The notes beneath the pieces are model-generated. The model had not been told where the DNA came from, made no database searches, and saw only the letters and a list, made by a program, of their open reading frames with translations. Below are positions 17,941 through 26,470 of a stretch of DNA of 64,000 bases, piece after piece. Position numbers and translations under genes: made by a program. Origin of the DNA: Marinobacter nauticus (GTDB lineage: Bacteria > Pseudomonadota > Gammaproteobacteria > Enterobacterales > Shewanellaceae); assembly GCF_019801015.1 (NCBI RefSeq), contig NZ_JAHVJZ010000001.1, positions 248,001 to 312,000 of the forward strand, given 5' to 3'. How positions within the stretch are numbered: position 1 is the stretch's first letter; the number at the start of each line of letters is the position of its first letter.

Positions 17941-20034
17941 CTATCCCCCGGAAGTGTCTGCAGGCTCTGGCTGGGCCAGCGTAGGCTCGGCTTTCGGTGT
18001 GTCGGTGGTTTTGGTGCCGGGCATCATCTCAAAGTCCGGAGTAAAGCTGGCCAACATGCTGCGAAGTTCCGCCACCAGCTTGTCGTTGCCCTTTATCTTC
18101 GCTTTGCCGGAGGCAATCTGGTCCTCCATTGAGACGGTTCCCATCATCACCGGTTCGAGATCGCTGCGGTTGATGGTGATGGTGAGGTCGGCGTTATCGG
18201 CGGTAAAGCCCTCAATATTGGTGAGGGTCGCATTGGACAGTTCCACCACATACTTTTCATCGTTGTCCGGAGTGATCAGGTTGATGATAAAAGCTTTACC
18301 CTCAGCCATTTCACTGTTGAGCCGGATGGCGAGGAAATCCAGCCACAGATCGGTGGCCATGGCCCGAATCATGTCCGGCCCGGAGGTTTTCGGTGTGGCG
18401 CCGGTGGGAATGCCGTTCCTCAGCTCGAACGCGGCGGCCAGGAAGCTGTTGCGGACGCTGGGGCTCTCCTGCTGATAGCCTATCTGCTCAAACACATCCC
18501 CGAGCAGATCCTTGGCGGCCTGGTTGCCGGGTTCGGCGTAAACCAGTTTATTCAGAATTTCGGCCGCCAACAGGTAGTCGCCGCTGTCGTACAGCGACTG
18601 TCCCTTGCTGATGATCTTCTCGGCACCGCCCATCATCTCGACGTAAAGCGGGGCACTGTCGCCGGGTGACAAGGGAATAAGGGTGGCCGGATTGCCATCC
18701 CAGTAGCCGAGGTAGCGGTTGATGACCGCACGGCTGTTGTGCGCTTCGGAGCCATGATAGCTGTGAGCGGACCACTGCTGTTGCAGGCTTTGCGGCGGTT
18801 TGTAGTGGTTGTGCACTTCGTTGATGGTGACCCCTTCGTTGGCCAGATGCAGCACTTCGTTATTGAGGTTGGCGTAGATGTCACGCTGTGAGCGCATCAC
18901 TTCCTGGATGCGGTCGTTGCCCCAACGTGGCCAACTGTGGGAAGCGAACATCACTTCCGCTTCGCCACCGAAGCGATACAGCGCCTGGTTGATCTGCTTT
19001 GACCACTCCAGCGCATCCCGGACCAGTGCGCCGCGCAGGGTATAGATGTTGTGGACAGTACCGGTGATGTTCTCGGCGGCCCAGAACGCTTTCCACTGAG
19101 GGAAATAGGTGTTCATCTCCGCCGGGGCTTCGGTGCCGGGCGTGTTCTGGAACACCATCTCAACGCCGTCAACGGTGAGGGTTTCGAAGTCCTCCTTTAT
19201 CAGGCGCGTGGGAGGCACCAGTCCTGTGGTGCCGGCGGCGGTGTTCTTGCCGATGGACTGGTCCACATGGCCAAAGGGGCTGCGGGGCAACAGCACGCCG
19301 TACTGAAAGAACAGTCTGCGGTTCATGGCGTTACCGGCGTACACATTCTCAGACACGGCGTGGACCATAAAGCCATCCGGGGCGATCACCTGGATTTTGC
19401 CCGCCGCCAACTCCGCTTCGTCGATCACCCCGCGTGCACCGCCAAAGTGGTCGGCGTGGGAGTGAGAGTAGATCACCGCTTTGACCGGACGTTGCCCCAG
19501 CTGCTCGTTGGCCAGTTTCAAGGCTGCAGCGGCCGTTTCCTTGGCGGTCAGGGGGTCGATGATGATCCAGCCGGTGTCGCCTTTAATAAAGGTGATGTTG
19601 GCCAGGTCGAAACCGCGCACCTGATAGATTTTGTCCGGCAACACTTCGTACAGCCCATAGGCCATATTGAGTACGGCCTGACGCCGCAGAGAGGGGTGGA
19701 TACTGTCGAAGGTTTTGTCCAGCAGCAGCCACTCATAGCTGCCCATGTCCCAGGCCACGTTACCGGATTCGGACAGGATCTGCTTATAGTCCGGGGCGGC
19801 AATGAAACCCCGTTTGGCCTCTTCAAAGTCCCGTGCATCATCAAAAGGTAACGCCTGCTTCATCGCTTCCTGGGCGTCCACCGTGAAGCGGGAAGGCTGC
19901 TTACCTTTGGGATCGAAGTGTTTGCCTTCGGCGGCACCAGGGTCAGTCAGTACCTGGCCGCCGCCGGAAGCCTGCAACGGTGCAGGCGTCACGAACAAGG
20001 CCAGAATCAGAGCGGAAAACAGTGTCCTTTTCAT
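17941..20034 (-). CDS. Metallo-beta-lactamase-fold alkylsulfatase (SdsA/BDS1-like)
   Basis: 697-residue secreted hydrolase of alkyl sulfate esters such as dodecyl sulfate. The signal peptide ends near residue 23 (PLQASG). The metallo-beta-lactamase zinc motif is SHSHADHFGG, preceded by GWIIIDPLTAKETA. The dimerisation domain and the C-terminal SCP2-like domain that binds hydrophobic substrate (ITINRSDLEPVMMG, ASGKAKIKGNDKL) follow, so the family's three-domain layout is complete. ATG 20034 has AAGGAG upstream. It is monocistronic. It would release sulfate for assimilation and an alcohol for carbon use. Confidence 0.92.
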   Translation of the reverse strand: MKRTLFSALILALFVTPAPLQASGGGQVLTDPGAAEGKHFDPKGKQPSRFTVDAQEAMKQALPFDDARDFEEAKRGFIAAPDYKQILSESGNVAWDMGSYEWLLLDKTFDSIHPSLRRQAVLNMAYGLYEVLPDKIYQVRGFDLANITFIKGDTGWIIIDPLTAKETAAAALKLANEQLGQRPVKAVIYSHSHADHFGGARGVIDEAELAAGKIQVIAPDGFMVHAVSENVYAGNAMNRRLFFQYGVLLPRSPFGHVDQSIGKNTAAGTTGLVPPTRLIKEDFETLTVDGVEMVFQNTPGTEAPAEMNTYFPQWKAFWAAENITGTVHNIYTLRGALVRDALEWSKQINQALYRFGGEAEVMFASHSWPRWGNDRIQEVMRSQRDIYANLNNEVLHLANEGVTINEVHNHYKPPQSLQQQWSAHSYHGSEAHNSRAVINRYLGYWDGNPATLIPLSPGDSAPLYVEMMGGAEKIISKGQSLYDSGDYLLAAEILNKLVYAEPGNQAAKDLLGDVFEQIGYQQESPSVRNSFLAAAFELRNGIPTGATPKTSGPDMIRAMATDLWLDFLAIRLNSEMAEGKAFIINLITPDNDEKYVVELSNATLTNIEGFTADNADLTITINRSDLEPVMMGTVSMEDQIASGKAKIKGNDKLVAELRSMLASFTPDFEMMPGTKTTDTPKAEPTLAQPEPADTSGG

Positions 20035-20203
20035 GCAGGGCTCCTTTGCGATGAGGGCGGGTGCGCAATGAGTATAGAAGTCTCTGCAGGTCACGACGGT
20101 TCCGGGAGTGAGGCGAAGCAAAACGGGGGAGAGCAGGAAGGGAAATTGAACAAGGTAAAGCGATGGGCTAAGGTGAGCGCTGACGGCTTCTGAGAATGGG
20201 TAA

Positions 20204-21058
20204 ATGATGGAAAACGCAGAAAAAGTGCTCGCGTTCTTGTTGGATCATAAGCTTCTGCTGAGCGCCATTCTGGTGTTTTTTATTCTGTTGTTCCGACGCC
20301 TGGTGCTGGCGGGGATCCGGGGTGATGCGATGTTCCTGTCAGAGGACCAGCGCAAGTGGATCTCCCTGACCAAAAACGGTGCGTTTTCGGTGCTGGTGCT
20401 GTCGATGTTCCTGCTGTGGAAGTCCGAGATCAGCGAATTCGCGCTGTCGGTAACCGCCATTGCTGTTGCGGTGGTGGTGGCGTCGAAGGAGATCATTCTC
20501 TGTTTCACCGGCTCCATTCAGCGGGCCAGCTCACGCTCCTTTCGGATTGGCGACTGGATTGAGGTGGGCAAAATCAGCGGTGAGGTGATTGAGCACAACC
20601 TGATGGCCACGGTGATCCAGGAGATCGACCTCTATCACGGCCAGTACCACTTCACCGGAAAAACCATCACGCTGCCCAACAGCATGTTTTTTACCTACCC
20701 GGTGAAGAACCTTAATTTTATGAAGCGGTACGTCTACCACAGCTTCTCCATCATTGTGCCGGGCTTTAATAACCTGTTTCCGCTGTTGCCGGATCTGATC
20801 AGTAAAATTGAGCACCACAGCGAAGACTTTATTGATGTGGCGCGGCGCTACAACGGTGTCATCGAAAAGCACGCTGGCGTCGATCTGCCGGGGCCGGATC
20901 CGCACATTCACATCACCAGCGGCAGCACCGGAGAGCAGATTGTGCACGTCATGCTGTTCTGTCCAACAGAGCAGGCCACCCACCTGGAACAGCACATCCG
21001 CTCCGATTTTATGGCCGCCTACCATCAGGCGTACCCCGATCCCGCTCCGGCGGCCTGA
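20204..21058 (+). CDS. Small-conductance mechanosensitive channel family protein
   Basis: 284-residue MscS-family protein with three or four N-terminal helices, the pore-lining region (ITAIAVAVVVASKEIILCFTG, which starts one residue earlier as VTAIAV) and the cytoplasmic beta domain (SFRIGDWIEVGKISGEVIEH, then ITLPNSMFF). It would release solutes on hypo-osmotic shock. It lacks the long periplasmic extension of the second MscS-like protein of this window. Initiation could be at ATG 20204 or 20207. Confidence 0.85.
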   Translation: MMENAEKVLAFLLDHKLLLSAILVFFILLFRRLVLAGIRGDAMFLSEDQRKWISLTKNGAFSVLVLSMFLLWKSEISEFALSVTAIAVAVVVASKEIILCFTGSIQRASSRSFRIGDWIEVGKISGEVIEHNLMATVIQEIDLYHGQYHFTGKTITLPNSMFFTYPVKNLNFMKRYVYHSFSIIVPGFNNLFPLLPDLISKIEHHSEDFIDVARRYNGVIEKHAGVDLPGPDPHIHITSGSTGEQIVHVMLFCPTEQATHLEQHIRSDFMAAYHQAYPDPAPAA

Positions 21059-21060
21059 GC

Positions 21061-21084
21061 AAAAAAAGCCCCGCCGGAGCGGGG
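21061..21084 (-). terminator. Terminator of the NIT-type chemoreceptor gene
   Basis: On the minus strand GCCCCGC pairs with GCGGGG around a 4-base loop and is followed by seven T residues. It lies 37 bases beyond the stop codon. Confidence 0.85.
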
Positions 21085-21120
21085 TGGAGAGGACCATTAT
21101 GGCCCTGGGGGGGAAGAAGA

Positions 21121-23112
21121 TCAGAGCGCGGTCCGGTAGCGGTTCACCTGTTGGTTCAGACCGGACAACGCCAGTTGCATGGTCTTCACCAGCGCCTGGG
21201 TTTCGCCGACCTGGCTCATGGTGCCATCAGACAATTCCGTTACGGCCAGAACGTTGCCGTTGATTTGGTTGGCGACGACGGATTGTTGTTCGGAGGCGGT
21301 GGCGGTCTGGGCAATCAGGGTATTTAAGCGCGTCACACCACAGAACAACTCATTCAGCACCACGCCATTTTCCCGCACCCGGCCGGTGGCTTCCCGGGTC
21401 AAAGTGCGACTGCTGTCCATCGCGGTATGAGCCTGTTCGCCACCATCGATAAGCGTTGAAATTAACTGGTTGATTTCGCAGGTGGCTTCCGAGGTGCGCT
21501 GTGCCAGGCTTCTCACTTCGTCGGCCACCACGGCAAATCCGCGGCCCTGCTCCCCGGCGCGGGCCGCTTCAATCGCGGCATTGAGGGCCAAAAGGTTGGT
21601 TTGCTCGGCAATCCCTTCGATGGTGCCAAGGATGCCCTGGATCTGCTCGGTACTCTCGACCAGCACCTGTACCCGCTCAAAGCTGTGTTGCAGCTCCTGC
21701 TCCATATTGCTCATCGCGGATTCGATTCGGGTCAGTTGCTCCTGACTCACGTTGCATTGCTGCTCCACCTGACCGGTCTCGCGGGCGGCCTCCTGCATGG
21801 TGCTGGCGATCGATTCGCTGGTCTGGCTCATCTCGGTCATCGCGGTGGCGATCTGGTCGGTTTGCTGGTGTTGCTGCAAGGCCTGGTTTTGCGCGCGTTC
21901 CGAAGCCTGGGTGATGGCGGTCAGATGGCTAAGACTGTCGTCCATCTGCATCTGGGTATGGGCGAACTGCTGCTGGATCTGGTCAAGGTGATGGTCCAGC
22001 GCTTCAGCGATGCGACCCAGCTCATTGTTCGCTGCGTCTCCGGTGCGTTGGGTCAGATCATGCGCCTGGCTGACCGTGGTGAGCACCCGCTGTATCCTCT
22101 CAACCCGGAAAACAATTTGACGGCTCAGCAGCCATAACAAGCCGATGAGCGCAAACAGCACCAGAGCCATTGCACTCGCCCCCAGATAGAGGTGCAAGGT
22201 GGCGGTCTGCATCTGCCGCCGGGCCAGTGCCGAACTTTCCCCGGACAACCCTTGCGCCAGAGTCTGAATGTCATTGATGCGCTCAGTGGCGAGGGTGAAC
22301 CAGTCCAGAGGGCCGGACACCGAGTCGAGGTTTGGCGTGGTGAAAAAAGCCCGCGCAGTGGCGCTCACCTGTCGCCAAACCGGGTCACGACTTTCCCCCT
22401 CCAGCGCGACTTGCCAGTGCTCCGGGGCCACCAGCCGGAACGCTTCCAGTGCCCGCTGTTCGGCCAGCAGGTATTGCTGGATGGAAAAGTACTGCTCCTC
22501 AGTGGCATAACCGCGGGCAAACACGCCGTTCAACATCCCCCGGGACTGGCCTGCACGCTCCTTGGCCTGAAGCAGGTACCAGCCGGATTGAAGGCGGAGG
22601 CGCAGGCTGGCGTTGTCGATGGCTAAAATCTGGCGCTCAATGCTGGTCAGGACCACTTCATTAAGCCGGGAGTAGTAGTCGAATGCCTCTCCACTCTTGC
22701 CGGTATCTACTTCCTGTCGAATGGCGGCTTTACCGAGCAGGACGGCTCTGATGTCCGCCTGAGATTGCCGGATGTTTTCGGCGACGGCGGGGCTGTGTTG
22801 GTTCGGGTCCACGGCCATCATAACCTGTACGGCCTTATCGGCTCTGACCCGCTGCTGGACCAACCGGTTAAACCCGTCGGCGTTGGGCTGGCCCAGGTAG
22901 CCCGCTGACAAACCCCGTTCGACCGCGTGCTGATGCGCCACATCATCCAGTACACGGATCAGGGCGAACTCCTCCATGCCCATGTGCGCCTGTTGCTGAT
23001 CCTCAAGCAACCGTGCGCTCCAAAGGGCGCTGGCCGCCAACGCGGCGAGCAGGGGAAACAGAGCAATCAGACGCAGGGCCCGGATCAGAGTGAGGGCATG
23101 GAGGCGGTTCAT
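21121..23112 (-). CDS. Methyl-accepting chemotaxis protein with NIT-like sensor
   Basis: 663-residue chemoreceptor. An N-terminal helix (about 10-33) is followed by a periplasmic helical sensor of about 270 residues beginning [13 protein letters not shown], the pattern of the nitrate/nitrite-sensing NIT domain. A second membrane helix ([14 protein letters not shown]), a HAMP segment and the signalling hairpin follow, with the conserved tip [23 protein letters not shown] 23112 has AAGGAT upstream. The ligand is inferred from the domain only. It is monocistronic, with no CheW-binding pentapeptide at the C-terminus. Confidence 0.9.
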   Translation of the reverse strand: MNRLHALTLIRALRLIALFPLLAALAASALWSARLLEDQQQAHMGMEEFALIRVLDDVAHQHAVERGLSAGYLGQPNADGFNRLVQQRVRADKAVQVMMAVDPNQHSPAVAENIRQSQADIRAVLLGKAAIRQEVDTGKSGEAFDYYSRLNEVVLTSIERQILAIDNASLRLRLQSGWYLLQAKERAGQSRGMLNGVFARGYATEEQYFSIQQYLLAEQRALEAFRLVAPEHWQVALEGESRDPVWRQVSATARAFFTTPNLDSVSGPLDWFTLATERINDIQTLAQGLSGESSALARRQMQTATLHLYLGASAMALVLFALIGLLWLLSRQIVFRVERIQRVLTTVSQAHDLTQRTGDAANNELGRIAEALDHHLDQIQQQFAHTQMQMDDSLSHLTAITQASERAQNQALQQHQQTDQIATAMTEMSQTSESIASTMQEAARETGQVEQQCNVSQEQLTRIESAMSNMEQELQHSFERVQVLVESTEQIQGILGTIEGIAEQTNLLALNAAIEAARAGEQGRGFAVVADEVRSLAQRTSEATCEINQLISTLIDGGEQAHTAMDSSRTLTREATGRVRENGVVLNELFCGVTRLNTLIAQTATASEQQSVVANQINGNVLAVTELSDGTMSQVGETQALVKTMQLALSGLNQQVNRYRTAL

Positions 23113-23237
23113 AAGACAATCCTTTGTCATTGATGAAGCGGTGTGGGATCGACTTTCTCAAAGTAGACAAAGAACCGTCCTTTTGCCCGGCGGTTTAATG
23201 GATGGCAAAAGAAACGGCCCATATAGGGCCGATTCGG

Positions 23238-25154
23238 TCAGTGGTGAATGTCCGGGTCCGACGCGATGTCGTCGGTATAGCCTTTCGGGGGTGGGTTCCA
23301 GGCCCGGTCGGTGCCGTCGTGGCCATCCTGGCGGTTGCGCCTGACCCGGGTACTCGCTTCCTGGACCATGGCAATAAAATTGGCGCGGTAGGCCGCATTG
23401 GAAAAGAAGTCGTTGTCTTCCTGCCAATGGGGATAGAGCTCGTCAAGCGTGGCCTTTTCGTAGTGGCGGAAATGCCGGATTCGATGTTCTGCCGTAAAAG
23501 GGTGCTCTCCGAGACTGATCAGCGCTTCCCGGGCCAGCAACAGGGCACCCTCGAAGTACTCCCGGGTGACAAAGTCCGCACCGGCCTGGCGAAGCTTGTA
23601 GAAATGGCCCCGGTCGAAAGCGCGGGCAAGCACCGCCACACCGGGGAAATGGCGTTTGACCAGCTCCACCAACTCCAGTGCCTGATCCGGGTTATCGATG
23701 GCCACGATCAGCAGATTGGCCTCGCTGATGCCGGCGCTGAGCAGCAGGTCGACCCGGGTGGCGTCACCGTAGTAGGCGCGGATCTTAACTTGTCGCATCG
23801 CTTCAATCTGAGTGGGAGACAGATCCAGCACCACGGGGTGGATCTCATTGGCCACCAGCGTCCGGCTGACCACCTGACCAAAGCGACCCATGCCGGCGAT
23901 GATCACCTTACCGGGGGTGTCGATCTCATCCGCCTCGCGGCTTTCGGTTTCTGAAAATCGCGGCTGTATCACCCGCTCGTAGAGGATAAACAGCAGTGGC
24001 GTCAGCAGCATCGACAACGCCACCACCAGCGAAAGTATCGGCACCAGGTCCGGCGGCAGCACCGCGTTTTGAGTGGAGAACGCCAGCAAAACAAAGCCGA
24101 ACTCACCGGCCTGCGCCAGCGACAGACTGAACAGCCAGCGGTCGCCCAGACGGATTTTGAACATAAAGCTCAAAGCCAGCAGCACCAGCGCCTTCAGCGC
24201 CATCACGCCCAGTGTCAGTCCCATCACCAGGCCGAAATCGGCGAACAGCACGCCGAAGTCGATACCGGCACCGACGGTGATAAAGAATAGACCCAGCAGC
24301 AGCCCTTTGAAGGGCTCAATGTCCGATTCCAGCTCATGGCGGAACTCGCTGGTGGCCAGCACCACACCGGCCAGAAAGGTACCCAGAGCGGGAGAAAGAC
24401 CAACCATCGACATCAGCGCCGCAATGCCAATAACCAGCATCAGAGCGGCAGCAGTGAAAATCTCCCTGAGGCGTGCTTCGGCGATCATCCGAAACAGCGG
24501 GCGGGTCAGATAATGGCCGCCGAATACCACGGCAGCAATGGCGCCTGCCACCACCAGGGCATGGCCCCAACCCGGCAGTCCGGCCACCAGACTGATCTCT
24601 TCATGATGTTCCGCAGCGGTGGAGCCAACCTCTTTGAGTTCCGGCAATGCCAACAGCGGGATCAACGCCAGCATCGGGATAACGGCGATGTCCTGAAACA
24701 GCAGCACCGAGAAGCCCGCGCGGCCGCCTTCGGTTTTGGTCAGCCCTTTTTCGTTCAGGGTCTGAAGCACAATGGCGGTGGAGGAGAGGGCGAAGATCAG
24801 GCCAATGGTCAGTGCCACCGACCAGTAGAGGCCAAACAGCAGGCCCAGGCCAAAAATGATGGCGGTGGTGATGCCCACCTGCAGGCCGCCCAGTCCCAGC
24901 AGTTTGCCCCGCATCTTCCAGAGCATTTTGGGCTCCAGCTCCAGCCCCACCAGGAACAGCATCATCACCACGCCAAATTCGGCAAAGTGCTGAAGTGTTG
25001 CGGCTTCGGAGCCGACCAGCCCCATCAGCGGACCCAGCACCACACCGGCAATCAGGTAGCCCAGTACCGAGCCCAGGCCAAAGCGGTTGGCCAGCGGCAC
25101 GGCAATCACGGCGGCGACCAGGTAGATAAACGCGTAGAGCAGGATCCCGGTCAT
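23238..25154 (-). CDS. KefB/KefC-type glutathione-regulated potassium/proton antiporter
   Basis: 638-residue monovalent cation:proton antiporter-2 protein. About twelve helices (residues 1-390, with LGYLIAGVVLGP and EFGVVMMLFLVGLELEP) precede an RCK/TrkA-N domain with the nucleotide-binding motif IIAGMGRFGQVVSRTL near 415. It overlaps the KefG-like gene by four bases, as in KefG-KefB operons. It would expel potassium and acidify the cytoplasm in response to glutathione adducts. The histidine- and aspartate-containing C-terminus is otherwise unremarkable. KefB versus KefC cannot be decided by eye. Confidence 0.9.
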   Translation of the reverse strand: MTGILLYAFIYLVAAVIAVPLANRFGLGSVLGYLIAGVVLGPLMGLVGSEAATLQHFAEFGVVMMLFLVGLELEPKMLWKMRGKLLGLGGLQVGITTAIIFGLGLLFGLYWSVALTIGLIFALSSTAIVLQTLNEKGLTKTEGGRAGFSVLLFQDIAVIPMLALIPLLALPELKEVGSTAAEHHEEISLVAGLPGWGHALVVAGAIAAVVFGGHYLTRPLFRMIAEARLREIFTAAALMLVIGIAALMSMVGLSPALGTFLAGVVLATSEFRHELESDIEPFKGLLLGLFFITVGAGIDFGVLFADFGLVMGLTLGVMALKALVLLALSFMFKIRLGDRWLFSLSLAQAGEFGFVLLAFSTQNAVLPPDLVPILSLVVALSMLLTPLLFILYERVIQPRFSETESREADEIDTPGKVIIAGMGRFGQVVSRTLVANEIHPVVLDLSPTQIEAMRQVKIRAYYGDATRVDLLLSAGISEANLLIVAIDNPDQALELVELVKRHFPGVAVLARAFDRGHFYKLRQAGADFVTREYFEGALLLAREALISLGEHPFTAEHRIRHFRHYEKATLDELYPHWQEDNDFFSNAAYRANFIAMVQEASTRVRRNRQDGHDGTDRAWNPPPKGYTDDIASDPDIHH

Positions 25155-25765
25155 AACTGTGCCTCCAGTGCGTCGTTCAGTGTGTCGGCCCCGGCCGCGG
25201 ACGCCAAATCCAGCCGATGCTCCGATATGGCGCGAAGCAGTTGGAGAAACTGCTGTTTATGCGGTTCAAGGCGTTGGTCCTCCACCGCCGTGCGGGCCCC
25301 GAACAGCGCAAACGGGGGCAGGTAGTGCATATGACATAAGTTGGCGGTCATCTCCAGCGGCCGCATCAGCTCTCTCAATGGGTAACGGTTATAACCGTTG
25401 GGCTGATAGGCGCCTTGCTGGCCCCCGGCGCTGGTGGCACTGAAGAAGATTTTGTCTTTAAGGGCCAGCCCTTTGTGGCCATAGGCAAAGTTGTATTCCA
25501 GCACCAGATCCTGCCACTCCTTCAGAATGGCGGGGGTGGAGTACCAGTACAGCGGGTGGAGAAACACGATCACATCGTGTTCCCGCAGGCGTTGCTGCTC
25601 AACCGCAATGTCGATATCCAGGGTTGGGTATTCGGCGTAAAGGTCCACCAGCGTAACGAAGGGGAGGTCCATCACGGCACGGGCCAGGGGCAGGGAAATC
25701 TCTGAATGTTGCGGTGCCGGGTGGGCGAACAGAACCAGAATACGGCGGGGTTCGGGACTCTCCAT
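25151..25765 (-). CDS. kefG: KefG/KefF-like NAD(P)H quinone oxidoreductase, antiporter ancillary protein
   Basis: 204-residue flavodoxin-fold protein with ILVLFAHPAPQHSE at the N-terminus (flavin-phosphate region), VFLHPLYWYSTPAILKEW and FSATSAGGQQGAY, all typical of the MdaB/KefG family. It binds to and activates the adjacent Kef antiporter. Its stop codon overlaps the antiporter start. The start is placed at ATG 25765; a GAGAG sequence precedes it. Confidence 0.9.
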   Translation of the reverse strand: MESPEPRRILVLFAHPAPQHSEISLPLARAVMDLPFVTLVDLYAEYPTLDIDIAVEQQRLREHDVIVFLHPLYWYSTPAILKEWQDLVLEYNFAYGHKGLALKDKIFFSATSAGGQQGAYQPNGYNRYPLRELMRPLEMTANLCHMHYLPPFALFGARTAVEDQRLEPHKQQFLQLLRAISEHRLDLASAAGADTLNDALEAQL

Positions 25766-25901
25766 AGTGCTCTCTACTGTGTTGAGGGGCAGGAATGGTT
25801 GGTAAATCTCAAAGGCTAATTCATTAAAAATTAGCCGGTTTGCCGTGAATTTCCTGTGAGGTGGATTATAAAAACAGGCCGGACTGTGCCGGCCAGTATC
25901 T

Positions 25902-26342
25902 TTAACCTGCCTGTTGCTCCCAGTACGCCATTCGCGCGTCAGGGTCACTCATTAACGATTGGCAGGGCCCTTTGTATTGGGTCATCAGCGGGCCCAGAGA
26001 CTGGGCGTTGGGCATGGCTGCGCGCATCTCCGACTGGGCCGCCAGAATGCGCTGCTCCACTTCTGAAGTGTCGGCTTTGGCTTGTGCCAGGGCACGGGCC
26101 TGTTGCGCCGAGCCGGCGAGACGCCCGGCGACCGCGGCCATCTGAGGCACGTCCATACCAGAGAGGATTTGGGCACTGAGGTCGTAATAGGCCGCGCATT
26201 GAATCGTTTCCTGCAGCCACCGGCCTTCTGCCGAAGCATCAGCTGCGGTGTTCTGGGGTGTGCTCATTGAGCGCATCACCACAAAGCTGATGGCCAGCAG
26301 GGCAAGGATGGATACAACAGTGAGCAGGGTCGTTTTAGACAT
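25902..26342 (-). CDS. Unknown membrane-anchored protein
   Basis: I do not recognise a family. The 146-residue product has one N-terminal hydrophobic segment (about 6-23), then an alanine- and glutamine-rich, mostly helical part. Two cysteines (CAAYYDLSAQ near 49 and GPCQSL near 125) could form a disulfide if the domain is periplasmic. It is monocistronic. A CRP-like palindrome lies 15-30 bases before the start codon, where it would more likely repress this gene or serve the divergent MscS-like gene. Confidence 0.7.
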   Translation of the reverse strand: MSKTTLLTVVSILALLAISFVVMRSMSTPQNTAADASAEGRWLQETIQCAAYYDLSAQILSGMDVPQMAAVAGRLAGSAQQARALAQAKADTSEVEQRILAAQSEMRAAMPNAQSLGPLMTQYKGPCQSLMSDPDARMAYWEQQAG

Positions 26343-26356
26343 TAGGGGATTCCATT

Positions 26357-26372
26357 CGTGATCTTAATCACA
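26357..26372. promoter_or_regulatory. CRP-like palindrome
   Basis: CGTGA-TCTTAA-TCACA matches the CRP consensus TGTGA-N6-TCACA at nine of ten positions. It is centred between two divergent genes (starts at 26342 and 26471). Confidence 0.6.
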
Positions 26373-26470
26373 AAGGTAATCAAGCCAAAGGTTGAGATCA
26401 ATCACTGGGCTTTCATCGGCGTTGCCGCCTAAACTGGAGCCAGACAGGTACGCCGGCGAGGGAGCCAGTG

